Source: a virus
DNA: 48,092 bases
IMG/VR virus record: IMGVR_UViG_3300023108_001461
Coordinates: 1-48,092 of that record
Direction: 5' to 3' (one strand)
Below, piece by piece: positions 14,943 through 24,200 of the stretch. The translations under genes and the position numbers were made by a program. Position 1 is the first letter of the stretch, and each line of letters starts with the position of its first letter. Under the pieces are notes generated by a model that saw nothing but the letters and a program-made list of their open reading frames with translations, did not search any database and was not told the DNA's origin.

Positions 14943-15347
14943 TTACTTTGCAAATTCATCTGCACTAATTTTGTCAGGTGAAAAATCTCCAACACTTGAT
15001 TTACCCATTTGTACATCGTTTGGTTTTTCTTCTGACCATGCAAGAATACTTTCTGTTTCAACCATACGTAGTTCTAGTTCTTCTTCTCCGTCTTTGATTG
15101 AAACACCTCTGGTCCAACGACCATGTTCTACAAGCACCCAATCTCCAACATTATAAATGTCTTTGTTTTTAGGTCCTTTAGAATATACTTTACCCCATCT
15201 AGGATAAATGCCTCTTACATTTCCATCGTCTGTTGTTAGTATGATACCTCCTTTAGTTTTTTGTTCACCAAAAAACATATCACTAACAATAACTCTATCT
15301 CCGATGGCTGTAAGTTTACCTTCAAAAGTTTTCAAGTGTACTGACAT
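14943..15347 (-). CDS. GroES-like co-chaperonin (T4 gp31 analogue)
   Basis: A 134-residue protein. Residues about 10-95 follow the GroES barrel: LTAIGDRVIV at 12-21, and a mobile loop EQKTKGGIILT with GGIIL at 33-37 that would bind GroEL in place of the GroES GGIVL. VGDWVLVEHGRW matches the later GroES strand. The C-terminal 40 residues are extra and acidic. Phage co-chaperonins such as gp31 replace host GroES so that GroEL can fold the capsid protein. It is preceded by AGAGGTG and is coupled to the gene upstream at 15347. Confidence 0.85.
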   Translation of the reverse strand: MSVHLKTFEGKLTAIGDRVIVSDMFFGEQKTKGGIILTTDDGNVRGIYPRWGKVYSKGPKNKDIYNVGDWVLVEHGRWTRGVSIKDGEEELELRMVETESILAWSEEKPNDVQMGKSSVGDFSPDKISADEFAK

Positions 15348-15727
15348 TATTCACCTCTTTTAACAAAATTGCCGTCTTCGTCTTCGACCCACTCATCCTG
15401 TGCATCAGCTTGTTCTTGTTCCTTTGCAATTTGCGCGGCTTTCTTTTGCGCTCTTGTTTTAGGAACAGGAGTTTCTTCTGCTTTTCTTTGCTCTCTAGTG
15501 ATTACTTCATCTGGAGCCGCCGCAGGATTGTCTGCATAGTAGTCACGTAAAATATCTTCTCTTTTACGTGAAATTTTACCACCTGCACCCAATTCATCGC
15601 CACGTGCATTTACACGAGCATTTCCTACTGCTGGAGTGAGTTCGTTACGTTGACGAAGCATATCCATATCGATTTGCTTGCCTTGCATTGTTCTATAGGT
15701 TTTTCTACCTGTTTGTCTAACTGCCAT
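15347..15727 (-). CDS. Conserved T4-like phage protein, possibly structural
   Basis: A 126-residue, highly charged protein with no hydrophobic core for long stretches. Its start MAVRQTGRKTYRTMQGKQID and the segment RNELTPAVGNARVNARGDELG look like a conserved marine T4-like phage family. The second half is Lys/Glu/Ala/Gln-rich and probably helical or disordered. AAAGGAG lies about seven bases before the ATG, and a GATAAGTA octamer precedes it. Its role is not known; co-transcription with a co-chaperonin suggests an assembly-related function. Confidence 0.65.
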   Translation of the reverse strand: MAVRQTGRKTYRTMQGKQIDMDMLRQRNELTPAVGNARVNARGDELGAGGKISRKREDILRDYYADNPAAAPDEVITREQRKAEETPVPKTRAQKKAAQIAKEQEQADAQDEWVEDEDGNFVKRGE

Positions 15728-15746
15728 AACGTTCTCCTTTGTCTAA

Positions 15747-15754
15747 TACTTATC
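15747..15754 (-). promoter_or_regulatory. Variant late promoter octamer GATAAGTA
   Basis: The same one-mismatch variant as at dnaJ, 20 bases before the ATG at 15727, so the predicted leader of about 14 bases contains AAAGGAG. It overlaps the 3' end of the DnaE-like gene. Confidence 0.45.
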
Positions 15755-16307
15755 TCATGAACTCTCGCCAATCCAGGCCATATTGGATTGAATCGATTCT
15801 ATGTACGCCTATCAAATACAACACATAACTAGCAACACTTGATCCGCGTCCTACGCCCCATACAATATTGTTCTCACGCATAAAGTCTACAAGATAAACC
15901 ATATAGCGTAGTAAGTCAATCATACCACGCTGTCTATATTCTTCATACTCTTCAGAAACTCTAGTCCATTCTTTTGTTGTTAAAATATTATTATCGTCTG
16001 GATCTTGTAGTTTTTCCATTAAAGTTGCTTGTAGCCAGTTTAATACATTTAACGTTTTGTATTCATCAGGCATAAACCATTCACTTTGACATACACCGTC
16101 AAAAGTCTTTTGATCTACATCTAGTGGAATATATTTTTGTAATGGAGATAGTCCTTGTTCTTCCATTGCATTGTTAAATTTATCTACTTCATCACTTGGG
16201 TCACACAGAACCACATGAACTTTATCCGAATGACCTGAATAGATCATATTCATAAGATCTTTATTTGTAAAACGAGGAATACCTAGTTCATCTGTTTTCA
16301 TTAGCAT
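15750..16307 (-). CDS. DnaE-related protein (fragment of bacterial Pol III alpha fold)
   Basis: A 185-residue protein whose last 60 residues resemble the start of the polymerase core of bacterial DNA polymerase III alpha: a helix ending DFMRENNIVWGVGRGSSVAS, then YVLYLIGV and a terminal LDWREFM. GRGSS at 153-157 corresponds to the GxGRGS nucleotide-binding motif. The catalytic Asp residues that follow in full DnaE are absent, so it cannot be a polymerase. I recall short DnaE-like proteins in T4-like cyanophages. It might act as a decoy for host Pol III partners or have a new role. The start may be the ATG at 16307 or at 16301. Confidence 0.6.
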   Translation of the reverse strand: MLMKTDELGIPRFTNKDLMNMIYSGHSDKVHVVLCDPSDEVDKFNNAMEEQGLSPLQKYIPLDVDQKTFDGVCQSEWFMPDEYKTLNVLNWLQATLMEKLQDPDDNNILTTKEWTRVSEEYEEYRQRGMIDLLRYMVYLVDFMRENNIVWGVGRGSSVASYVLYLIGVHRIDSIQYGLDWREFMR

Positions 16308-16313
16308 ATATGT

Positions 16314-16342
16314 ATATTAACTGATATTAATCAAATTGTCAA
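16314..16342 (-). promoter_or_regulatory. Sigma70-type (likely early) promoter for the DnaE-like gene
   Basis: TTGACA, 17 bases, TAATAT on the minus strand, inside the 3' end of the 78-residue gene. The expected start near 16307 coincides with the first ATG, so this transcript would also be leaderless or nearly so. Confidence 0.65.
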
Positions 16343-16553
16343 GAGGAGAATCGCCTTTTTCATTCATTTTAGAACGTTCTTTTACTCTACGTGTTTCTGC
16401 TTCAATCTTATATGTTTCTAGAACAGTTGTAATTTGGTCTCTAACCTGTGGATTTTGTGTCATCCAATATTTTTTATTCAATTCAAATATTTTATCTTCT
16501 ATTTCTTTATCAGAGAAACTACTTAAATCATCAATTAATGGATTAAATGACAT
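16317..16553 (-). CDS. Small conserved phage protein
   Basis: A 78-residue protein starting at the ATG at 16553 (MSFNPLIDDLSSFSDKEIED). The frame extends to 16616 inside the upstream gene, but that region is only a shadow. The product is a charged helical protein: LSDKE-like segment, KKYWMTQNPQV, then a helix with many Arg/Glu. I associate this layout with a conserved protein of cyanophages and pelagiphages of unknown function. It overlaps the end of the 16543 gene by 11 bases and contains the promoter of the next gene in its 3' end. Confidence 0.65.
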   Translation of the reverse strand: MSFNPLIDDLSSFSDKEIEDKIFELNKKYWMTQNPQVRDQITTVLETYKIEAETRRVKERSKMNEKGDSPLDNLINIS

Positions 16554-17124
16554 TGTTGAAGTGGCCTTTGTATTCACCAAATACAGTTGTACCACCATCA
16601 TATGTCCAAAATTCAAAGATATACGGATGTGCAGATGTATCTATAGTTGGTGTGTTTGGAAATCCTGTAGGTACTTTTAGGAATGTTCCTGCACCTTCTG
16701 TTTCCCAAGTTACCGTGTCTGCTTGATCTCTGCCAAACAATGATACTCTGATTAACGCATATCTACCACTTGCAGGCCAATCTGTAAGTGTTAGTGTAAG
16801 GTTAGATCCGGTTGAAGGAGCAATAGTAAAGTTTTGATAATGGCCGCTTTCAAAACTTATGTTTGTATTGATCTGCAATACACCACCATTATACATTGTT
16901 GATGTACCTTTAAGTGTATTTGCATTGGTAATATTATTACCACCAAAATCGTTAGCTTGATCTAATCTTGCTCTTGTAGTTTGCAAACTTGAAATTTCGC
17001 TTTGTGCAGTTTGTAAACCTGTTTTGACTAATCCAAAGTTATCTCTAAAACCTTGAGAGTCGTTGTCTTTACCTGCTTGAGGATAGTTTTCATCTATTCC
17101 TTCATATACTATATTACTGGCCAT
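16543..17124 (-). CDS. Putative virion or fibre-associated protein
   Basis: A 193-residue protein. The N-terminus contains NYPQAGKDNDSQGFRDNFG, then a coiled stretch (LQTAQSEISSLQTTRARL), then a beta-rich region (NLTLTLTDWPASGRYALIRV and onward) ending in YIFEFWTYDGGTTVFGEYKG. The N-terminal module looks like a divergent relative of the DGTGD-REAFRKVNENF module that starts three fibre proteins downstream, so attachment to the same baseplate site is possible. A late octamer and AGGAG precede the ATG. It is likely a short fibre or whisker-type protein. Confidence 0.7.
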   Translation of the reverse strand: MASNIVYEGIDENYPQAGKDNDSQGFRDNFGLVKTGLQTAQSEISSLQTTRARLDQANDFGGNNITNANTLKGTSTMYNGGVLQINTNISFESGHYQNFTIAPSTGSNLTLTLTDWPASGRYALIRVSLFGRDQADTVTWETEGAGTFLKVPTGFPNTPTIDTSAHPYIFEFWTYDGGTTVFGEYKGHFNNVI

Positions 17125-17140
17125 ATTTTTCTCCTACATA

Positions 17141-17148
17141 TATTTATC
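17141..17148 (-). promoter_or_regulatory. T4-like late promoter octamer GATAAATA
   Basis: It lies 16 bases before the ATG at 17124; the predicted leader contains AGGAG. It sits just after the stop of the 829-residue fibre gene. Confidence 0.7.
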
Positions 17149-17151
17149 GTA

Positions 17152-19641
17152 TTAGGCATTGTATGCAAAATTATTGAATAGCACATATTGTTCATTACTG
17201 TTACCTGTAGTGCTATCAATCAGATATCTGTCAATTTCTAAGTCTAAATCTTTTAAATCATATGAACTATTTTTTAAATTTGTAAGCACAGTTTGACTAT
17301 TTCCTGGCTTCAAATAGCATAATGGTATTGCCAATACAAATCCAGGTTCTTGTGTGCCTGATTCTTGAGGAGTACGCATCCATAACGGTAAAAAGTCATA
17401 CTCTGTTCTACCTAAAGTTTTGATACTATTTTGCATATTATCAATATTTGCAAGGTATTTTTTGCCTCCACCGCCGCTTACTAAAAAACCACCGTCGTCA
17501 GCTTTTGGAGCATTTCTTTCTCCAAACTTAAATGGATCGCTATCTGTATGAGCAGTAGCAGTTAAAACAGTACTACCATCTTCACTTAAAACTGTATCTC
17601 CAAGATCTAGTTGTGTATCACTAGTTGTAAATTTGTATTGTTCGTTGTTTCTGTTTGTTGGATCGCCACTAGCAGTTAGCGTAGGATAACCTTCTTGTTG
17701 ACTTGTGTATTTTCTATTTGTATCATAAGTCATAGTATCAGCTGTAATTTTTTGATTATTTTTAATTTTAAAAGAATCTCTAGCTGTTCCTACAGATGGT
17801 TTAGCAGGGTCTATTACTTCTAAATAAATTATTTCATAAACTTCATTTTGGGTGCCTGGTGTTTTCGCAATAGCTGACTTTACATCTCCGATTCTATATC
17901 TGCGTTTCTTATGCCACTTTTGACTAGCCCCAAATACTTGTTCTAGTGTAGATGTTTCTATACCTGCATATGCTAATATTTTGATATCTCTTTGTAGTCC
18001 ATAATTTGGATCATTAGGTCTATAAACTAAGCTAGGTGGAAAGTTTGCAGGATCATTTATATATTGACTAAATCTATCACGCTTATCTTCTTTTAAGAAC
18101 GGCTTCATGTATAAATTACTATACTGTCTATCATCATCGTCAATAACTTCAATTGAAAATTCTTTAGTTTCTGCACTGTAACCAAATCTATCTTTTGCTT
18201 CTGCTGTAAATTTGTATATTCTATCTACGCTTGTAGTGTCTCCATCAAATGTAAGATCATCATTATCAAAAATAGTTAGTCCGTCTTTTTCACTGTCGCC
18301 AAACTGCACTACTCTACCTGTGATTTCTCCGTTGTATTGTAGTGTTAGTCCTGGAGGTAATCTACCTCCTACAAGTGTATAAATTAATGGAGCGTCAGCT
18401 ACAGTCGTACTAGCTTCTACTCTAAATACACTACCGAAGTTTGCAGGAATAGTGCCTAGATTTGTTTGAGTTAACCAAGTTATTTTACTATCAATATCAC
18501 CTAATAACTTTACAGTGAATGTTCTATCTCTATATGCTACAACATCAACAACATTGTTTTCAGATAATATTAAGTTAGCTCTTACTGTAAATTTGTATTC
18601 TCTAGTAACAGCAGGTTGATATCCTACTCTGCCTGCAACTTCTCCTGTGCTAGAATCTAATGCCATTCCGGGAGGTACTTGGCTTGCTGTATTATCATCG
18701 TTAGTTGTTAACAATTCATATTGTATTGCACCTCTTTGATTTTCGTTTTTTAATACGTCTAAAAACAAAGTGATATAATTATTAGCTCTTCGATAACCTA
18801 AGTCTGGCGGAGTTACCCAAATAGGCCATCTAATATAGGTATTGTCAGCTGTAAATACACCAGTACCAACTTGAACAATTACGTTGTCTGCTCGTAAAAA
18901 ATCTTCTCCTACAACATACAATATAAAGTTTCTTTTAACTATTGTATATCCATCTGTTACACTAACTCTAAATTCATAGTATCTATTTAATTTTTTTGGT
19001 GGATTGTAGATATAATTTTGTATAACTTGACCTTGATAAAATAAACTAGACACATTACTAAAATCATGTAGATACATATCGTAATTTCCTGTATCATACT
19101 GTCCTAGTTTACTGTCCTTATCTAATGCAAGTAATGGTTCTACAACTCCGCTTAACTTTCCTGTTTTTGATAAAGTTATACCTGGAGGTAGTACACCATC
19201 TCCTTTGTCAATGTAATATTCTAATGTTTCTCCTGTTGGAAAATCATCATCTTTTGCCATTAATTGGAAATCAACAACTTCATTATCTAATATAAAATAC
19301 CTATTGTTTAAAGGGTTATCTCCACCAGCTTTAAGAATTCCTTCAGGTGTAGTCCATACAGGTGAATCAGGGCCGTTTACAATGATACGATATGTACGGT
19401 CTTCAATATTATCATCTACAGTTGCTCTAATAACAAAACTAAAAGTTTGTGTTCTATTAACTTGGTAAGGTGTGCCTATTATTTGATTGTCTTTTAGTCT
19501 TAAACCAGGAGGTAGTTCTCCCGAAATAATTTTAAGACTAGGATTAGTATTTGGAACTAAAGGTAAACCTATACTTACTGTTGTTTCCTCTTCAACAGTT
19601 GCTATTGTTTGTCCTGTTTCTATTGTCCAAAAATCTGCCAT
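17152..19641 (-). CDS. Large structural protein with repeated putative-Ig (He_PIG) domains
   Basis: An 829-residue beta-rich protein. At least four modules carry the He_PIG hallmark, a PPG(L/I/M) turn followed about ten residues later by a GxxxG-type strand: near 41-56 (GELPPGLRLKDNQIIGTP), near 148-165 (GVLPPGITLSKTGKLSG), near 319-337 (VPPGMALDSSTGEVAGR) and near 424-440 (RLPPGLTLQYNGEITGR). Residues 500 onward are less repetitive. Such Ig-like stacks form fibres or host-contact proteins on virions. The role in receptor binding is inferred from the fold and from its place at the end of the fibre cluster. No signal peptide is present. Confidence 0.78.
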   Translation of the reverse strand: MADFWTIETGQTIATVEEETTVSIGLPLVPNTNPSLKIISGELPPGLRLKDNQIIGTPYQVNRTQTFSFVIRATVDDNIEDRTYRIIVNGPDSPVWTTPEGILKAGGDNPLNNRYFILDNEVVDFQLMAKDDDFPTGETLEYYIDKGDGVLPPGITLSKTGKLSGVVEPLLALDKDSKLGQYDTGNYDMYLHDFSNVSSLFYQGQVIQNYIYNPPKKLNRYYEFRVSVTDGYTIVKRNFILYVVGEDFLRADNVIVQVGTGVFTADNTYIRWPIWVTPPDLGYRRANNYITLFLDVLKNENQRGAIQYELLTTNDDNTASQVPPGMALDSSTGEVAGRVGYQPAVTREYKFTVRANLILSENNVVDVVAYRDRTFTVKLLGDIDSKITWLTQTNLGTIPANFGSVFRVEASTTVADAPLIYTLVGGRLPPGLTLQYNGEITGRVVQFGDSEKDGLTIFDNDDLTFDGDTTSVDRIYKFTAEAKDRFGYSAETKEFSIEVIDDDDRQYSNLYMKPFLKEDKRDRFSQYINDPANFPPSLVYRPNDPNYGLQRDIKILAYAGIETSTLEQVFGASQKWHKKRRYRIGDVKSAIAKTPGTQNEVYEIIYLEVIDPAKPSVGTARDSFKIKNNQKITADTMTYDTNRKYTSQQEGYPTLTASGDPTNRNNEQYKFTTSDTQLDLGDTVLSEDGSTVLTATAHTDSDPFKFGERNAPKADDGGFLVSGGGGKKYLANIDNMQNSIKTLGRTEYDFLPLWMRTPQESGTQEPGFVLAIPLCYLKPGNSQTVLTNLKNSSYDLKDLDLEIDRYLIDSTTGNSNEQYVLFNNFAYNA

Positions 19642-19643
19642 AA

Positions 19644-20204
19644 TTAAATGCCATTCATATCACTGCTTATACCTTGTACTGGACTTGTTACAGTTCCGTA
19701 ATCAACATCTGTGGTTAAACGTAGGTAATCAGCGTGTGACTGAACAGTCATTATAATTTCGCCAAAATCTAAATCTGAATCAAAAGCTGATACGCCGCCA
19801 CCAGTACCGCCGGTATTTGTAATTGTAAGAGTGTTTCCAACTAAAGTTGTTTGTATGCCTGGACCACCGTTTATATTGAAAACATCACCGTCATCGATAT
19901 TGCTACTACCCTGGTCTGATACATATAAAACGCCTTGTAAATTTGTACTTATTTGTACATTATTCCCTGCAACAGTTGATATTGTTAAAGCACCACTTGT
20001 AGTAATATTATTAAAAGTTAGTGCATCTCCAACCTTGCCTGCAAAAATTGCTTCTCCCGATCCTAAGTTTGATCCAGTAGTTGATTCAGGTTGACGTAAA
20101 TCTAGTTCGTCAAAATTTTCATTTACTTTGCGGAACGCTTCTCGTAAATCGTCACCTGTCCCGTCATTTGCAATTTGTCCTATGTTTATAGTTTGAATAG
20201 TCAT
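19644..20204 (-). CDS. Short tail-fibre-like protein with shared N-terminal module
   Basis: A 186-residue protein. Residues 5-34 (INIGQIANDGTGDDLREAF then RKVNENFDEL) form the same module that opens the 649- and 2502-residue fibres. The middle is beta-rich and repetitive (NNITTSGALTISTVAGNNVQI), followed by a Gly-rich TGGTGGG hinge and a C-terminal domain. A late octamer and AAGGATA lie upstream. It is probably an adaptor or short fibre that docks on the same site as the giant fibres. Confidence 0.75.
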   Translation of the reverse strand: MTIQTINIGQIANDGTGDDLREAFRKVNENFDELDLRQPESTTGSNLGSGEAIFAGKVGDALTFNNITTSGALTISTVAGNNVQISTNLQGVLYVSDQGSSNIDDGDVFNINGGPGIQTTLVGNTLTITNTGGTGGGVSAFDSDLDFGEIIMTVQSHADYLRLTTDVDYGTVTSPVQGISSDMNGI

Positions 20205-20222
20205 ATCAGTATCCTTCGTATG

Positions 20223-20230
20223 TATTTATC
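20223..20230 (-). promoter_or_regulatory. T4-like late promoter octamer GATAAATA
   Basis: It lies 18 bases before the ATG at 20204, directly after the stop of the Gly-rich fibre gene. The predicted leader of about 13 bases contains AAGGA. Confidence 0.7.
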
Positions 20231-20233
20231 AGG

Positions 20234-21253
20234 TTACGCTCCCCATGCGAATCGTACAGCACCATTTCCGCCATTTTGTCCAGCATGTGATAAAAACCAT
20301 CTGTAGTAATAGTTTGTTCCACCGCTGATAATAGTTTGGTTACGGATACGACCACCAGCGCCACCGCCTCCTCCAGCGCCATACGCATTACCAACAGCAG
20401 TACCGCCATTACCACCATCTCCTGCACCTGTATAGTTGTAATTACTTGTACCCAAAGGCGGAGCATCTGTACCATTAGCGCCTTGATTTGTACCGTCGTT
20501 TAAATATACTCCACCACCATCTCCACCTGGAGATGCTTTATAATAATTAAATCCACCTGAGCTTCTATAAAAATCACCACGACCGTAACCACCATCTCCA
20601 GCAGTCCTTGGTCCACCGCCGCCTCCTGGTCTAACTTCATCAGCTTTATTTCTTCCTGTGCCTGACCCTATTGTAGTGTGTATAGTAGTTGTAATACTAA
20701 GTAAATGTAAACTTGTAACAGCTCCTGCTCCACCAGAGCCGCCAGTACCACCTGTACCGCTTGCCGCTAATCCGCCACCTGCTGTTCCGGAAACACTGTC
20801 TGTTTCTTCCGCAACATTGTGTTTTATTGTAGTGTTTCCTCCGTTAGTAGCATTTGTTACTGTTCCTGCTTGTGGATATTTTGTTGAACCTGAACTACTT
20901 GATGTAGTCACAATTTCAAAAGGTGAGTTTGTGCTAACACTACCTCCACTTCCGCCTTGACCTACTACTACAGTAAACGTATCTCCAGGTTGAACAGAAA
21001 CACCTTCATAGTGTGTCCAATTGCCGCCACCGCCGCCTCCACCTGATCCGTAGGAATATTGTCCGGGTTGTCCACCACCACCGCCACCTACCATAAAAAT
21101 ATCTAATACGTATATATCGTCTGGAACAGTGAAAGTGCCATTTGTTGTAAAAACTTCTTCCCCTGTTGGAGGAGTTATAGAAGTGTCATTTATTGTAACA
21201 GCTATGGAGTTACCTTGATCATCTAATGTAAGTGTAAAAGTTTCTGCTCCCAT
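20234..21253 (-). CDS. Glycine-rich adhesin carrying the C-terminal part of a split Calx-beta domain
   Basis: A 339-residue protein. Residues 1-25 (GAETFTLTLDDQG then AVTINDTS) are the last strands of a Calx-beta repeat whose first part ends the preceding 2114-residue protein. Then come TNGTFTVP, DIFMVGGGGGG and long polyglycine runs, as in phage adhesins with polyglycine-II loops such as gp38-type tip proteins. The same order (Calx-beta end, GTFTVP, Gly-rich) occurs inside the 2114-residue protein near its residue 820, so this is a duplicated module. The start ATG has AGGATTAAGAA before it. It is likely a receptor-binding or tip protein. Confidence 0.78.
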   Translation of the reverse strand: MGAETFTLTLDDQGNSIAVTINDTSITPPTGEEVFTTNGTFTVPDDIYVLDIFMVGGGGGGQPGQYSYGSGGGGGGGNWTHYEGVSVQPGDTFTVVVGQGGSGGSVSTNSPFEIVTTSSSSGSTKYPQAGTVTNATNGGNTTIKHNVAEETDSVSGTAGGGLAASGTGGTGGSGGAGAVTSLHLLSITTTIHTTIGSGTGRNKADEVRPGGGGGPRTAGDGGYGRGDFYRSSGGFNYYKASPGGDGGGVYLNDGTNQGANGTDAPPLGTSNYNYTGAGDGGNGGTAVGNAYGAGGGGGAGGRIRNQTIISGGTNYYYRWFLSHAGQNGGNGAVRFAWGA

Positions 21254-21264
21254 TTCTTAATCCT

Positions 21265-24200
21265 TTAATCAGTTGTATTGTCAGCTGTAACATTGATTGT
21301 AACACTTGCAGAATTACTCAGTACTGTAAATGTACCAGTTAAACTTACACCTCCTATGTCAGCACTACTTACACCAGTAATTGTATAAGGAACATTTGTA
21401 CCATCAGGAACATTTGTTGTGTCAAGTGTAACTGTGAAACTCTGTCCTTCGTTCACTGAAGTTGCACTTGCTGATAGTGCATACGTTGGTGTAGGTGCTT
21501 CTGGTTGAATGTTTGTAGAATAATCTAAAGGCATCTTACGCCATGTGTAATCGCTTGAATTTGTAACAGTTCCATTAGTTGCGCCTGCTGTTGTAGGGAA
21601 TACTGATTCTCCAATAGTTATACCTACTACAGTTAATTCGTCTATTGAACTGGTTGCAATATTAACACTTGACCATTGACCTACTTCTGTATAAGTAAAT
21701 TGATCAAATTGATCATCTGGTGTTGGTGCTGGATTTATAGGAACACTAGCAACTAAGGCTTGTTGCGCTGTATTGTTGTATACACTAATACCGTATCCGC
21801 CTACAAACAATCTATTATTTGGATCAAGAGTATTATCTATTGCACAGGTATTAGCGATTAAATAATGTCCGCCTCCTTGATCAGTTGTATATATACCAAC
21901 TTCATTTTCAGTTAAACTGTCATTGAATCCTGTAACTAACATTTTGTCTGACCCAGTAGCTGTACTTCTAATTTTTCCTACAGCAAAAACTTTATCGTTT
22001 ACACTATCATAAGCTATGTCATTTACAACAGGATAAGTAGATGTTCTTGTTGTGCTATTAAGTTGCCACTCGTTTGTTCTTAAACCAGTTGTACCGTCTA
22101 ATTTAATTACATGTGATCTCCAAGTGTTTGGATCTGTTACTCCGATGTAAATGGAATCAATAGATCCGTTTTCAGCTAATTTTAATGCAAGACCACTTGG
22201 TTCTGCATCGTCATTTAGATAATACCATCTTGCAAATAGTAGAGCAAAAGTAGAACTAAATTTCCATAGTCTTGTAGCAAATTCTTCGTTATTAGTGCCA
22301 CTTGGTTGTTTTTCTCTACCATATACTACATACTGATCATTTAAGCCATCGCATTCAACAAAGTAACCTTCCATAAGTCTATCTGAAGGAGGTGCTTTGT
22401 ATTGTCTTACAACATCACCATTTGTAATGTCTAACTCCATAATAAACATTGCGCTTTGTGTAGCAGAGTTGTTTAACAACGTTCCAACAACTATTAAGTT
22501 ACCCGAACTGTTAATTTTTATGTCGTGTGCTTTGTATGCATACCCGTCTGAATCTGCATAAGTTCTATACCAAAGATTTGCGCCAGAAGAATTTGTTTTA
22601 GTTACATATAATTTACTAGGATAGTCAACTGCTGGAGTTTGTGTTTTCCAATTCCATTCTCCTGTATATGCAAGATAGTGATTTTCCGACGCATCAGTAA
22701 CAGATTGTCCTGGAATAATATTATCAGTTCCTGTCCTATTATAGATTGTCGATCCTCTATCAGATACTTTTTCCCAAAAATGTCTGTTACCGGATCCTAA
22801 TCTCGATCTGTGTGCAGTAATTGTATATCCTCTACCTGCAAGTGCAATTTTGTTTATTTCTCTATTTTCTGTAGGAGTATAAAGTCCTAAAGTTATCCAG
22901 TGATCTTTAGATATATAAATTTCTCCGTGCATACTATTATGCACAGAACACTGATAGTATTTTCTTCCATCTACTGTAGGTGTGTATTCTATCACAGCAC
23001 TTGTAGTACCGTTATTTTGAACATTGTTTACAGCTGATGCAGTTCCTGTTACTTGGTTTTCCTTCAAGTAAAACGGATGACTAGGCGCATTTACAGTCCA
23101 AGATATTGTATCACCTTGATCTATAACAATATTAGGATTAAGACCACTAATAATTCCATTTCTATCACTTCCTGCTGTCCATGTATAACCTGTATTACCA
23201 CTATTTACTACTGTTCCTGTATGATTAACCTGTGTGCCGTCACTTGTATCATTTATAACTATGCTAGTTGTAGCTACAACATCTCCACTATAATTTGTAT
23301 CACCAGGATTATATAAATCAACAGTCATAGTTTCTATTCCGTCAAATAAATTATCTGCGGCTATTCCTATATTGATACTGTTGGACAAGACATTTAATGC
23401 TGTAGTTGCTACATCTCCAGTCCAAGTAACTGATGGAGTGAACGAACTTGTGTCAGCTTGTTGTATGCCAGAAATTCTAATAGGTAACTGTGTTGCATCT
23501 TCTGTAAGATTATTTGTTATAGATACACTAACTTGGCTACCTTCATTTACACTGTCTTTACTTTTATTAAGAGTAAATGTAGGAGCATTGAATTGTCTTT
23601 GTGATCCTGGATACACAAATAATAATCCACCGTCTTGTCCAGTTTCAGCTCTACTTTGTGATCCTGCTGGTGCAAGACCCATAATACCTATTCCACCTGC
23701 TCCAGCACCAACTTCATATGCTGAAACACTTGAAACTTCATTACCAACGGCACCGTCTGCTGTTTGATAAACATCACCTGCACCTGTAATTGATAGTATA
23801 GCTCTACTTGTACCTCTTGCTCCTGATAATCCACTAAGTCCTCTTGTAAGGTTGGCACCACCACCGTGTCCGCCTCTTACTGTCCCTGTGCCACTTTGCC
23901 AATTTTCAATGAACGTGTGTCCACCACCACTTCCTACTGTAGCAGTATTTAAATCTACTGCTTGATCTCCTTGAGCTACTAAAAATTCTCCTAACGATGT
24001 AGTGTTTGCATAAGTTGCTCCTGTGTTAGCGCCACCTCTGTATTCAATACTATAGATAGTTTCACCTGCACTTTCAATATATCCTGCACTACCTCCATTA
24101 CCAACTGTGTAAGGCACACTTTCAAAAGTACATCCTGTTGCTTCAACATGGTGTTTGATGTAATAAGTCATTTGCGGAAGAGATGCATCTGCACTATAAT

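Noticed and set aside
20206-20475. 89-residue frame rich in Val, Met and Leu within the Gly-rich adhesin
   Set aside because: It is a shadow of the Gly-rich frame (GGN codons read one base off), with no ribosome site.
21253-21275. T4 gene 60-like translational bypass across the 17-base insertion
   Set aside because: No matched take-off and landing codons are present in the right frame (the only internal GAT is followed by TAA); a plain stop/restart explains it.
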